A DNA stretch of 22,599 bases from a virus. This document shows, one piece after another, positions 6,807 to 15,415 of the stretch. The stretch's first letter is position 1, and every line of letters starts with the position of its first letter. The stretch covers positions 1-22,599 of the IMG/VR virus record IMGVR_UViG_3300030118_005341. One strand, written 5' to 3'. The position numbers and the translations under genes were made by a program. Below the pieces are notes generated by a model. The model ran no database searches. It was not told the origin of the DNA and saw only the letters and a list, made by a program, of their open reading frames with translations.

Positions 6807-7768
6807 AACGCGGAATGAGATCAGTATTTAATAAAAGTGTTTGTGTAATAGGCGGAGCAGGTTTTTTAGGATCACATCTTGTTGATAGGTTATTAGAGTC
6901 ATATGAGTGTGAAGTACTTGTACTTGATAATCTAATATCAGGAAGAAGAAAGCATATCAATGCAAAAGCAACATTTAAATATTTTGATATAAGAGATGAC
7001 GCAAATGATCTTGCAAAAATATTTAAAGACCACAATATTGAATATGTTTTTAATTACGCAGCTGAACCTTACATACCAGAATGTTTTCAAAGGCCAGCTC
7101 ATTTCTTTGATATTAATGCTACAGCTGTATTAAAGGTACTTACAGCATGCGAAAAAGCTGAAGTTAATGGGTTACTACAAGTTTCTTCAGCTGAGATATA
7201 CGGCAACATGAAAGGTAAAATTAAAGAAACAGATCCAGTAGAACCGCATTCTACGTATGGAGTTTCTAAACTTGCAGCTGACGGACTCGTACAGGTCAGA
7301 TGGAAAGAAGCAAAAACCCCTGCGATCGCAATGAGACAATTTAATTGTGTAGGTGAAAGAGAAACACATGAGTACGTAATCCCAGAAATCATCTCGCAAC
7401 TGAACAAATCAAATACTGTAAGACTTGGTAATAATTCATTTAGAGATTTTCAGTATGCTGGTGACGCAGTAAGAATGGCTATACATCTTCTTGAATGTGG
7501 CGAGTTTGGCGAGGTGTATAATATGGGTAGCGAAGAAGGTATCAAGATATACGATCTTGCTCATCTCATAGGTAATTTAATGGGCCACAATGAAGTTAAT
7601 ATTGAAGTGGATGAAGCTCGTGTAAGACCATGGGAAATATGGCATCTACAATCTGATAACACAAAACTTTACAAAGCTATCGACAGCAGACCAAAAGTTA
7701 AGCTGGAAGAGGCGCTTCAAAGAACAATAGATTATTTTAAAGCAAATGATTGTAAATGGGATTGGTGA
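6803..7768 (+). CDS. NAD-dependent sugar epimerase/dehydratase (extended SDR)
   Basis: This 321-residue protein has the extended short-chain dehydrogenase fold: GGAGFLG (17-23) for NAD binding, LDNLISG, YAAEPYIPECF, VSSAEIYG with the catalytic Ser, YGVSK with catalytic Tyr and Lys, SFRDFQYAGDAV, and a late RPWEIWHLQSD. Family members act on nucleotide sugars as 4-epimerases or 4,6-dehydratases; which of these applies I cannot decide. The next gene is a sugar aminotransferase, so the pair probably makes a nucleotide-linked amino sugar in the cytoplasm. The start overlaps the previous stop (ATGA); Met5 is a possible alternative start. Confidence 0.87.
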   Translation: MKRGMRSVFNKSVCVIGGAGFLGSHLVDRLLESYECEVLVLDNLISGRRKHINAKATFKYFDIRDDANDLAKIFKDHNIEYVFNYAAEPYIPECFQRPAHFFDINATAVLKVLTACEKAEVNGLLQVSSAEIYGNMKGKIKETDPVEPHSTYGVSKLAADGLVQVRWKEAKTPAIAMRQFNCVGERETHEYVIPEIISQLNKSNTVRLGNNSFRDFQYAGDAVRMAIHLLECGEFGEVYNMGSEEGIKIYDLAHLIGNLMGHNEVNIEVDEARVRPWEIWHLQSDNTKLYKAIDSRPKVKLEEALQRTIDYFKANDCKWDW

Positions 7769-8748
7769 TGCAACCTTATGAAAGACTCGAAGTAGAATAC
7801 GCAAAACACACAAAAGTTGACCATGCCTGTGTCACAAACACCGGTACAGCGGCGCTTCATCTCGCGATTGAAGCGCTCGAATTACCTTATGATACTGAAA
7901 TTATCGTACCACAATTTACAATGTATGCTAGCGGTCTTGCTGTTTACTATGCAAGATTAAAACCTATCTTTATAGATTGTGATGAAAATCTTCTAATAAA
8001 TCTTGATGAGGTTGAAAGGTGGTGTGCAAAGAGCCCAAAAACTCGAGTGCTTATGGTTACTCATGTTTATGGCCGTCTTGTAGATATGGATCGTGTAATG
8101 GACATTGCTCAAAAATATGATTTAAGAGTAATTGAAGACGCGTGTGAAGCTCAAGGCGCGACATGGTATGGAGATCCAATAGGATCTTTCGATATCGGCT
8201 GTTTCTCATTTTATAGAAATAAAATTATACATGCTGAAGAAGGTGGTATAATAACTTCAAATGATAAAGAACTCATAGAAAAGGCTCGTGATATGAGATC
8301 TATGAGCTTTGGTGAAACGCATGATTATTATCATAAGCGTATTGGTTTCAATTATCGTTGTACAAATTCACAGGCTGAAATGGCACTTAAAAGTCTCGAG
8401 CATGTAGAATATAATTTAGCGGCTCGTAAAAATATATGTGGAATATGGAATAAAAAAGTTCCTGTAATATACAGAAGGCCTGATAACCGTGAATCTGTTT
8501 GGGTTTACGATATGCGACATAAGAATGCTGATGCTGTTGTGAAACGTCTTAAGGAACTTGGCATACCTGCTCGTCATTCATTTAAACCTTTATCTCTACA
8601 GCCATTGTTTAAAAGTGCTGGATGGAGGTCTTCTGAAATGGCAGCAAAGATGAGTCAAGAAGTATTCTATGTCAACGTACACCCAAAACAATTTGCAAAT
8701 ATTTATGATATGATAAAAACTACAGTGGAAGTTATGGATGAACTTTAA
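7768..8748 (+). CDS. DegT/DnrJ/EryC1-type PLP sugar aminotransferase
   Basis: From ATG 7768 (overlapping the previous stop as TGATG; 7756 is an in-frame alternative) the product has 326 residues. Signatures are TNTGTAALHLA (23-33), VPQFTMYAS, EDACEAQGA (123-131) with the cofactor-binding Asp124, and SFYRNKIIHAEEGGIITS, where Lys152 should be the PLP lysine. Such enzymes transfer an amino group from glutamate or glutamine to a keto sugar. Members usually have 360-400 residues, so this one is on the short side. It works most likely on the product of the upstream SDR enzyme. Confidence 0.87.
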   Translation: MQPYERLEVEYAKHTKVDHACVTNTGTAALHLAIEALELPYDTEIIVPQFTMYASGLAVYYARLKPIFIDCDENLLINLDEVERWCAKSPKTRVLMVTHVYGRLVDMDRVMDIAQKYDLRVIEDACEAQGATWYGDPIGSFDIGCFSFYRNKIIHAEEGGIITSNDKELIEKARDMRSMSFGETHDYYHKRIGFNYRCTNSQAEMALKSLEHVEYNLAARKNICGIWNKKVPVIYRRPDNRESVWVYDMRHKNADAVVKRLKELGIPARHSFKPLSLQPLFKSAGWRSSEMAAKMSQEVFYVNVHPKQFANIYDMIKTTVEVMDEL

Positions 8749-9550
8749 AATTATAACTACATTTAAAGATGCAATAAGAAAAGTACCAGCCGATCTCAAT
8801 CAATTAAACGATAAAGCAAGAAGACATTGGTTAAAAAATGGCGATGAAACTATCAGCCACGGCATGAGGTTTGCGCAACAGGCGGAGAAATATTTACCAA
8901 ACAACGCAACTTTACGCGTATACTACGAAGGCGAAAATCTACCTGAAAGTACTTCAAAAGTTGAATTTGTACCGCATGTATATGAAGCTGTAGAAAAATT
9001 TAAAAGTATTTCTAAAGATCGCTATATTAAAAAGAAACAGAGTTATTATACATGGGATGAAGAGAAAAGAATCAACCGTAAAAATTACGATTATGAATTT
9101 GAAGCTGTAAGATTTTGCCATCCTCCTTTGTCATTGATTGATTGCTACAGTAAAATCAAAGAGAGATATTTAGTATCAGTTGATGCTGACGTTTTTATAC
9201 ACGAAGATATTCCAGAAGATTTCTTTCCATCGCTGGTAACAGAACCTGCTTGCACATACTTTTTAAATCGTGCACCACACAAACATATGGAAAGCGGTTT
9301 TATTATATGGGATTCTCAAAATCCTTTTTACAGAAGATGGTTTAGTCTGTATAGAGGCATGTATGAAGGAGGAAAGATATATAATTTGTATGATGGTTGG
9401 ACAGATTGCCACGCGTTTGACAAAGTAAATAACGACCTTATAAAAGAAGGTATGAGAACAGTTCACATTGCAAGTCATCAAGCGAATAACGTATGGGAAG
9501 TTTCTCCTCTTCAAAAATACATAAGTCATTATAAAGGCAGTGCAATATGA
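8738..9550 (+). CDS. putative GT-A glycosyltransferase (cassette gene 4)
   Basis: The 270-residue protein carries a DAD motif (149-151) in LVSVDADVFIHED, followed by a MESGFIIWD block (184-192) and WTDCHAFD (221-228), which take the places of the NGG and DQ blocks of the GT8-like genes. The N-terminal half is charged and shows the start NFKIITTF typical of a first beta strand. It is less like 6027, 12875 and 13594 than these are to each other. Substrates are unknown. GGAAG precedes the start, and the gene overlaps the aminotransferase by 11 bases. Confidence 0.72.
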   Translation: MNFKIITTFKDAIRKVPADLNQLNDKARRHWLKNGDETISHGMRFAQQAEKYLPNNATLRVYYEGENLPESTSKVEFVPHVYEAVEKFKSISKDRYIKKKQSYYTWDEEKRINRKNYDYEFEAVRFCHPPLSLIDCYSKIKERYLVSVDADVFIHEDIPEDFFPSLVTEPACTYFLNRAPHKHMESGFIIWDSQNPFYRRWFSLYRGMYEGGKIYNLYDGWTDCHAFDKVNNDLIKEGMRTVHIASHQANNVWEVSPLQKYISHYKGSAI

Positions 9551-10224
9551 GAGCAAGAATAGTATACATTAAAGGTCATGAGGACAGCGAAAAACAAGCG
9601 AAACAGGCTTTTAGTTCTTTTAAACTTTACGGTTGGGAAGCAAAGGCAAAAGCAGGTCATACCAAAGAAAGTATTGAAACTGATCTAGAAATTATTGAAG
9701 GAAGTCGCCTTCACGACTTTAAAAGAGAGAACAAAAATCGCTATCTTACAAAAGTTGCTTGCGCACATAATCATATAGACTTTTGGCATAAAGTTGTTGA
9801 AGAAGATGAGCCAATGGCTTTTATAGAACATGATGGCGTATGTACTATGGAATGGAATAACGATTGGGAATTTGATGAGTATCTAATTCTCAACGCTGAA
9901 TGGGTATTTCAACCGCCGAATAAACTAGCACTCCAACAATTTAAAGACTTTTCGTGGTCGAGTTTTGGTGTATGTGACATGCCAGAAAATTATCCACTGT
10001 TATACTATAAAGAAAATATCTGGAAAGGTTCAATGATGGCTCCGGGTACGGGCGCGTACGCGCTCACGCCGCTTGGCGCTCAAAAATTAATTCACGCTGT
10101 TGAAACATATGGCTTTGATCAGTCAGATTACATGATAAATTCTTATAACGTTAAGATGCAGTATATTATGCCAAGTCCGGTAAAATTCAATACTGTTAAT
10201 TTAAGTACTTCATACGGACTATAA
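9547..10224 (+). CDS. GT25-like glycosyltransferase (cassette gene 5)
   Basis: The 225-residue protein resembles family GT25 (LPS beta-galactosyltransferase type): ACAHNHIDFW (71-80) at the place of the usual SH..LW block, FIEHDG with EHD at 94-96 where the family mostly has EDD, and GTGAYALTPLGAQKLI (167-182), the typical G..AY.....A..L block. Genes 14729 and 15412 share this arrangement and the EHD variant. Family members act at the membrane on lipopolysaccharide cores in bacteria; here the acceptor is unknown. The start overlaps the previous stop (ATGA). Confidence 0.75.
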   Translation: MRARIVYIKGHEDSEKQAKQAFSSFKLYGWEAKAKAGHTKESIETDLEIIEGSRLHDFKRENKNRYLTKVACAHNHIDFWHKVVEEDEPMAFIEHDGVCTMEWNNDWEFDEYLILNAEWVFQPPNKLALQQFKDFSWSSFGVCDMPENYPLLYYKENIWKGSMMAPGTGAYALTPLGAQKLIHAVETYGFDQSDYMINSYNVKMQYIMPSPVKFNTVNLSTSYGL

Positions 10225-10225
10225 T

Positions 10226-10714
10226 ATGAAAACAATTGCACATAACAATATTGTTTATCCAGGTTTTCAAGAAGAAGGTAATGCCGCTCAGTTTGCTCTT
10301 CCTTTCGCCAAACATTTGTGTAAAGGCGATGGTCTTGATATTGGCTGTTCAAAAGAAGAATGGGCCTTTCCAGGCGCTCAAATGATTGACATTGAGTTTG
10401 ATGACGAATGGCATGCTATGAATTTGCCTGACAAAAAGTACGATTACATTTTTTCTTCTCATTGTTTAGAACATATTAACGATTGGGCTGGCACTCTTGA
10501 TTATTGGGGTCAACACTTAAAACCTTATGGCGTAATGTTTCTATATCTTCCTCATTATTCACAGACCTACTGGAGACCATGGAATAATCGTAAGCATGTA
10601 AATGCTCTCAGTCCTGGAATTCTGCAGGACTATTACAGGGCTCGAGGTTATAAACATCCTTGGTGTACTGGTGCTGATTTAAACAATTCTTTCTATGCGG
10701 TTGCGGTAAAATGA
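10226..10714 (+). CDS. class I SAM-dependent methyltransferase
   Basis: The 162-residue protein has motif I GLDIGCS (36-42), an acidic strand-2 residue in MIDIEFD, and YDYIFSSHCLEHI (72-84), the pattern of Methyltransf_11/23 enzymes. It is short because the usual N-terminal extension is missing. In a glycan cassette it probably methylates a sugar hydroxyl or amino group, but the substrate cannot be read. The ATG comes one base after the previous stop, and its TGA overlaps the next start. Confidence 0.8.
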   Translation: MKTIAHNNIVYPGFQEEGNAAQFALPFAKHLCKGDGLDIGCSKEEWAFPGAQMIDIEFDDEWHAMNLPDKKYDYIFSSHCLEHINDWAGTLDYWGQHLKPYGVMFLYLPHYSQTYWRPWNNRKHVNALSPGILQDYYRARGYKHPWCTGADLNNSFYAVAVK

Positions 10715-11445
10715 TAACTTTGGAATGTCCTCACAATCCAAAAAATCTTGGCGACGCTATTGATTGTATCTTTCTAGGTAACGCAATTAGTAAAATAGAA
10801 AAGACCCGAGTGAATATAAGAATAAAACATCCTGACCAAGGAATATTAAACGAAGTGATAAGATTCGCTGATGTTATTATTGGTAAAGAAAAATTAGGAG
10901 ACGTTTTAACTTTTCATAATAACACTACAGCTGGCAGGATGCTTTACCATAAATATTCTTCTAAAATTAAAAATATACCAAGATCTACGTGGCATCGTAA
11001 CGAAAAGTTTACTTTGCCAGATAAATTTGTAACAGCTCAATGGGACGCTCAACAAATATATCGCGACGTTAGAAAATATGACAAGGACAAAGCAGATAAA
11101 ATAGAACAAAAATATATCGATGAAGGATACGAGATCATAAGAGTTGGTGGAGAAGGCGAATACAAAAGACTCATTGATATAATGTATCTTATGCAAAGGG
11201 CAGATTATCATATTGGTGCTGAGTCAGGTATGATGCACCTCGCTAAATTTTTTATGGATTGCAATCGACTTCATATATACAGAAACATACAAAGAAGAGA
11301 AGAACAACGTTTTCCTGATGGATGGGATGTGTCTTGGATGGGTAGAGAAATGCTTAGAAGAGGTATGAGACTTAATTTAAAGTACGAATACAATAAGGAA
11401 CAAGAAGAATATTTTAAAGATGTGAGTGTATTCCATGATAAGTAA
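10711..11445 (+). CDS. GT9-like (heptosyltransferase-type) glycosyltransferase
   Basis: The 244-residue protein has an N-terminal P-K-N-LGDAIDCIFLGNAI (10-26) like the G.GD....P loop of GT-B family 9, and a C-terminal block LMQRADYHIGAESGMMHLAK (160-179) that matches the A...IG.DSG..H.A donor-binding signature. GT9 enzymes add heptose or related sugars to LPS from ADP sugars. The length is below the usual 320-350 residues, so the fold is trimmed. A second GT9-like gene lies at 12096. The start overlaps the preceding stop (ATGA), with little room for a separate leader. Confidence 0.7.
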   Translation: MITLECPHNPKNLGDAIDCIFLGNAISKIEKTRVNIRIKHPDQGILNEVIRFADVIIGKEKLGDVLTFHNNTTAGRMLYHKYSSKIKNIPRSTWHRNEKFTLPDKFVTAQWDAQQIYRDVRKYDKDKADKIEQKYIDEGYEIIRVGGEGEYKRLIDIMYLMQRADYHIGAESGMMHLAKFFMDCNRLHIYRNIQRREEQRFPDGWDVSWMGREMLRRGMRLNLKYEYNKEQEEYFKDVSVFHDK

Positions 11446-12109
11446 ACATATTTTTGATCAAAACAATTGGTCGCAAGATCGTTACTATTCGAATATTCTG
11501 TTCAATTCGCAGGGTATACATCAGCCAACCGGTCATTATAAAACAAATCCAGCCACAGAGCAATTTGAAGAAATCAAACCGTATCTGGCAACATGGCGCA
11601 AACGAAACGCATTGGATATTGGTGCAAGATGGGGTTCATTTACTGTACAACTTCATAAGTTTGGCTTTGAACACGTTTATATGGCTGAAATGCGAGATAT
11701 GCATTTTGCTGGTATTTCATACAATGTTGATATGAGCAGAGCAACTCTTTATCCTCATCCAATTATGGATCAGTCAGGATTTATTTCTCGTTCAGGTAAA
11801 TGGATAAGTGACCGAGAAAAAGGTAACATACCATGTTATTCGATAGACGATATGAATGTAAACAATGTTGATTTTATAAAAATAGACGTAGATGGACCAG
11901 ACAGATTTGTACTCGCGGGTGCTAAAAATACTATAGAAAAATGGAAACCTGTTATCTACATTGAATATGGGTCTGAACAAATAATATGGGAAAAGAAACT
12001 TAATAATTATGATTTGAAAAGAAAAGATCTCATACCAGACGGTTATGATTTTATTGAATGCGAAGTTGAATCTAATAATATGATATTGGTGCCAAATGGG
12101 TCTCGGTGA
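11435..12109 (+). CDS. FkbM-family methyltransferase
   Basis: From ATG 11435 the product has 224 residues (an in-frame GTG at 11426 is less likely). It shows ALDIGARWG (59-67) as the SAM-binding motif, an AEMR acidic block, CYSIDDMNVNNVDFIKID (134-151), DGPDRFVLAGAKNTIEKWKP and IEY (176-178). The order SIDD, DFIK(I/L)DV(D/E)G, VL.GA...I....P....E is diagnostic of FkbM enzymes, which put methyl groups on oxygen atoms of sugars and polyketides. It is likely to finish the glycan. It overlaps the gene before by 11 bases and the next by 14. Confidence 0.82.
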   Translation: MISKHIFDQNNWSQDRYYSNILFNSQGIHQPTGHYKTNPATEQFEEIKPYLATWRKRNALDIGARWGSFTVQLHKFGFEHVYMAEMRDMHFAGISYNVDMSRATLYPHPIMDQSGFISRSGKWISDREKGNIPCYSIDDMNVNNVDFIKIDVDGPDRFVLAGAKNTIEKWKPVIYIEYGSEQIIWEKKLNNYDLKRKDLIPDGYDFIECEVESNNMILVPNGSR

Positions 12110-12908
12110 CGACATAATGTTTCTTGGCGAGGCTGAGAGAATATACAATCAGACAGGAAAAACAATCAGACCAGTCGCTGACAGCGGTAAGTCTGTTTTT
12201 TATAAGAACGTACCATGGTTGTACGAAGGCGGTGAGATCTCTGTAAACGCTCGAGATACAGACAGAAAAACAGATATACATATAAAATATTACGAAAAAG
12301 GCCGTGAAAAAACTTTACTTGGAGAAAGGATGGTTTTTCGTGCCTATCAGCCAAAACCTTTTCGCGTTAGGCTTACGCACTACGAAATGGATTGGGCTCG
12401 TACTACTCTTAGTAATCATAATGTAAAAGATGAATTTCTTTTAATTAATCCAGATTACAAGGACAGTTTCTACTCGAGCAATAAAAACTGGGGATTTAAC
12501 AAGTACCAAGAATTAACTACAATGCTCAGTAAAGATTATCATGTTGTGAGAATACAACCTGGTGGTAAGTATAAAGAGCCACCTTTAAAAGACGCAACTA
12601 ATATTAAGTCAGAAGACGTGAGAAAGTCAGTTGCAATAATGAGTCTTGCCTCAGGTGCGGTTGGCTACGATGGGTTGATGAATCATGTTACAGCGGGATT
12701 TAAGATACCTATGGTTGTAATATGCGGTGGACTAGTAGATGAAAGTATTGTTGGTTACGAAACAAGTGAATATATAAAATATGATCATCCACAAACTCCT
12801 TGTGGTGCAAGATACGATTGTCCACATTGTTTAGAAGCGAATGAAAAAATTACAGTTGATATGGTTTACAAAAAATGTCACAAACTCTTTTATTACAAGT
12901 TTCTGTAG
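12096..12908 (+). CDS. GT9-like glycosyltransferase lacking the first strand
   Basis: This 270-residue protein starts directly with MGLGDDIMFLGEAERIY, the GLGD loop of GT9, without the beta strand that normally precedes it; an in-frame stop at 12081 rules out a longer form. Later blocks are LLINPDYKD (115-123), WGFNKYQEL (132-140), SLASGAVGYDGLMNHVTAG (183-201), where the family has A...VG.D....H.A, and a C-terminal CGARYDCPHCLEAN (236-249) with four Cys, known from the tail of related enzymes. Whether the shortened N-terminus is active is unclear. It overlaps the next gene by 34 bases, the longest overlap in the cassette. Confidence 0.72.
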   Translation: MGLGDDIMFLGEAERIYNQTGKTIRPVADSGKSVFYKNVPWLYEGGEISVNARDTDRKTDIHIKYYEKGREKTLLGERMVFRAYQPKPFRVRLTHYEMDWARTTLSNHNVKDEFLLINPDYKDSFYSSNKNWGFNKYQELTTMLSKDYHVVRIQPGGKYKEPPLKDATNIKSEDVRKSVAIMSLASGAVGYDGLMNHVTAGFKIPMVVICGGLVDESIVGYETSEYIKYDHPQTPCGARYDCPHCLEANEKITVDMVYKKCHKLFYYKFL

Positions 12909-13597
12909 GTAACACGTACGGTTATGTCTACCGTAAAGAAGACAGCCCTCAAGCTTTGGCAGCCGCAAAGGAATTTGAAAATGCGTGCATGCCTTCTGTC
13001 AGAAGATACTGTGAAAAGCATGGATACGATTATCAACTTATAACAGAGTATCCTACAGATATTGACATACTGTTTTTTAATAAAAGCACTAAAGGCACTG
13101 ATTACGACTACAGTGGCGGTGGTAAAAATAAATGCTCCACATTAATACGTTATCTCAATATGGATCAAGACTACGATCAAATAGTAACTCTTGATAATGA
13201 CGTATGGATTCCTGACTGGGCAGAACCTTTACCTGAAATTAAAGGCCACATGGCTGTACAAGACAGAGGTAAAGTATGGAACGCACCTCATCATGGCAAG
13301 TTTGTAAATGGTGGTGTACAAATGGTCGATAGAAAAACTGGTAAAAGTTTAAAAGATTTTGTCTTGGATAAATGTAAAAAGAAAATAGTACCTTCACCTC
13401 ATACAGATCAAGCTTATATGAACGAATGGCGATCTCAAAATCCTTTACAGTCACATGTGATTGACGATAAATGGAATTGGATGGTTGATTGTCATGGCAG
13501 AAGATTTGAATATAGAGACTGCAATTTTGTACATTATGCTGGATGGGGAGGCAGAGGCATCTTTGTAGACGATTTGGCTATGGGTGTTATCAAATGA
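12875..13597 (+). CDS. GT-A glycosyltransferase, GT8-like (cassette gene 10)
   Basis: The 240-residue protein has VTLDNDVWI with DND at 107-109 in place of DXD, FVNGGVQMVDRK (143-154), HTDQAYMNEW (176-185), DKWNW (198-202) and FVHYAG with His220. This is the same order of blocks as in 6027 and 13594. A flexible Gly-rich segment YDYSGGGKNKCS lies before the DND and probably binds the nucleotide. Substrates are unknown. It begins inside the end of the GT9-like gene, and its stop overlaps the next start as ATGA. Confidence 0.8.
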   Translation: MSQTLLLQVSVGNTYGYVYRKEDSPQALAAAKEFENACMPSVRRYCEKHGYDYQLITEYPTDIDILFFNKSTKGTDYDYSGGGKNKCSTLIRYLNMDQDYDQIVTLDNDVWIPDWAEPLPEIKGHMAVQDRGKVWNAPHHGKFVNGGVQMVDRKTGKSLKDFVLDKCKKKIVPSPHTDQAYMNEWRSQNPLQSHVIDDKWNWMVDCHGRRFEYRDCNFVHYAGWGGRGIFVDDLAMGVIK

Positions 13598-14334
13598 AGA
13601 ATCTGGTATTTCAGTACTATATTCCGTACGAAGCAAATGACGCTCATATGGGTGGTATTGAGATGCCTGTATGGGCTGAATTCGGATCTAAGTCAGCCCA
13701 AAAATACGCTCGAGCCTGCAAGGCTGATTATATACTTTCTCATGAAAGATATTTTAAACATTTAGATCCAAGACTTGATGCATTGAGAGTAATATACGAT
13801 CCTTATTTTGATCAGTTTGATAAAGTACTTTCGATAGATTTAGATATTCTTTTAAAAACAAAAATAAACATATTTGATATTGTAACTGGTGATGTTGGTA
13901 TGGCTCATGAAATGGGTATACATGATGGTAGATCCGCTGAATGGATGACAAAGGTTATGGATTCTCCAGGATACGAACGTGGTATTATAGCTTACGGTAA
14001 AAAACTGTTTGGTAAATCATGGATGTTTCCTAAATCAGAGCTGTATCCTGACGACAGATTTAGATACATGAATGGTGGAGTACAAGTTTGGTCAAGAGAA
14101 GGCAGATTCAAGGCTCGTGAATTGTTTACTTCAGTTGATGAATACTATATGCATACAAGATATACAGAACAAATGTATATTAATCTGCAACTTTCAAATC
14201 CTGAATTTGATGTAACAGAATTAGACTGGAAATGGAATAGTTTAGCGACAAGACATTGGAAGATAAATTTCCCTAAAGGGAAGTTTTTACATTTCATCAA
14301 CGCAACAAAGCATCAGATGCCGAGGTTTGCATGA
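13594..14334 (+). CDS. GT-A glycosyltransferase, GT8-like (cassette gene 11)
   Basis: I choose ATG 13594, which overlaps the previous stop (ATGA) and gives MKNLVFQYYIPYE, a natural first strand; an upstream ATG at 13543 would add a Cys/Arg-rich tail with no counterpart in the paralogues. The 246-residue product has SIDLDILL with DLD at 82-84, YMNGGVQVWS (158-167), TEQMYINLQ (191-199), LDWKWN (210-215) and FLHF with His233. It is closest to 6027 and 12875. Sugar donor and acceptor cannot be told. Confidence 0.8.
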   Translation: MKNLVFQYYIPYEANDAHMGGIEMPVWAEFGSKSAQKYARACKADYILSHERYFKHLDPRLDALRVIYDPYFDQFDKVLSIDLDILLKTKINIFDIVTGDVGMAHEMGIHDGRSAEWMTKVMDSPGYERGIIAYGKKLFGKSWMFPKSELYPDDRFRYMNGGVQVWSREGRFKARELFTSVDEYYMHTRYTEQMYINLQLSNPEFDVTELDWKWNSLATRHWKINFPKGKFLHFINATKHQMPRFA

Positions 14335-14732
14335 TCACTATCATATGTAAAATGACTTCTTCATATGTGTTTGAAAATTATTGGGTACCTTTGATATGTA
14401 AACATCGTGATGTTTATTTTATTTTTACTGATACTAAATATCTTACAAGACCACAGATGAACGATTGGTCAAATGTTTCTTTCTCTTTAGTTGATGAAGT
14501 GCAAGATGTTGTAAAGTTGGCTCCTACAAAGGTTGTTTATATTACAAACGCAAATGAGATACCAACTTACGAACTAATGTTAAGATTCCGTAAGCCGCAG
14601 CCTGGTCTTGTACCAAAGATACATAATACAAATAGAGACAGTAAATCTTTTACTGTACTACAAGATAATTACCAAGGCGAAACAACTTGCCAACATAAGA
14701 TTATTAATGATGTGACGACATACGAGATATGA
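14331..14732 (+). CDS. cassette protein of unknown function
   Basis: The 133-residue product starts with a hydrophobic strand MITIICKM and alternates beta-like segments (VYFIFTD, KVVYITN) with helices, which looks like the first half of a Rossmann-type fold. No DXD, SAM motif or other catalytic signature is visible. ATGA overlaps join it to the genes on both sides, so it is certainly translated with the glycan enzymes. It could be a shortened glycosyltransferase or an accessory subunit; both are guesses. Confidence 0.65.
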   Translation: MITIICKMTSSYVFENYWVPLICKHRDVYFIFTDTKYLTRPQMNDWSNVSFSLVDEVQDVVKLAPTKVVYITNANEIPTYELMLRFRKPQPGLVPKIHNTNRDSKSFTVLQDNYQGETTCQHKIINDVTTYEI

Positions 14733-15415
14733 AAGCTTTTATAATTTGTGACATTGAAAATCCTGTTTCTATTAATGCTGCAAATCGCTGTCTGGATTCG
14801 CTTCATAACAGCGATGTGGACGTGAAATACATACAGCAAACATGTCCTGAAACTTTAAAAGAAGATCGAAAGCAATTTGACAGTATTAAATGGAGTTACC
14901 CTTTAAATGATTTTCGAAAAGTTGATGAGAGTGGTATGACGCTACGAGGTTACAGAGCTCAAAGTCTTCAAAAAGTTTTTGCATGTACGATATCACACGC
15001 TCGTCTGTGGTTGCAATCCGTAGAATTACAAGAAGAGATTATGATACTTGAGCACGACGCATTATTTACTCGTAAATTTATTCCTTTTGAATGGGAAGGA
15101 GGAGTTTGCGGTCTTAACGATCCAAGAGGTGCTACACATTCAGCTCAGTTGTTTCATGAAAAGGTATCAAAAAATAAAGGAGTTCAAAATACTCCATGGG
15201 TAAAAGATGAACTTGCAATGCCTCAAGGTTTGGCTGGTAATTCAGCTTATATTATCAAACCAGCATTTGCTAAAAAACTTATAGATAAATTAAAAGAAAA
15301 AGGCGGTTGGCCAAACGATTCTCTTATGTGTAAACAATTTTTTCCTGACCAGCTTAAAGTTGTTTATCCATACTTTACAAAGGTTCAAGGAATACAATCA
15401 ACGACAACAACATGA
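14729..15415 (+). CDS. GT25-like glycosyltransferase (cassette gene 13)
   Basis: The 228-residue protein shows CTISHARLWLQS (86-97), MILEHDALF with EHD at 108-110, and GLAGNSAYIIKPAFAKKLI (167-185), the three landmarks of GT25, again with EHD for the common EDD. A late WPNDSLMCKQFF block fits the family's donor or acceptor loop, and the C-terminus QGIQSTTTT resembles the Q....ST end seen in these enzymes. It has exactly the length of the next gene product, with which it forms a tandem pair. Overlaps of four bases join it to both neighbours. Confidence 0.78.
   Translation: MKAFIICDIENPVSINAANRCLDSLHNSDVDVKYIQQTCPETLKEDRKQFDSIKWSYPLNDFRKVDESGMTLRGYRAQSLQKVFACTISHARLWLQSVELQEEIMILEHDALFTRKFIPFEWEGGVCGLNDPRGATHSAQLFHEKVSKNKGVQNTPWVKDELAMPQGLAGNSAYIIKPAFAKKLIDKLKEKGGWPNDSLMCKQFFPDQLKVVYPYFTKVQGIQSTTTT

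Noticed and set aside
10220-10225. TATAAT just before ATG 10226 (and similarly 4944 before ATG 4950) as -10 of leaderless promoters
   Set aside because: Neither has TTTACA or a similar -35 at 17 bases; the second belongs to an ordinary AAGGAG leader.
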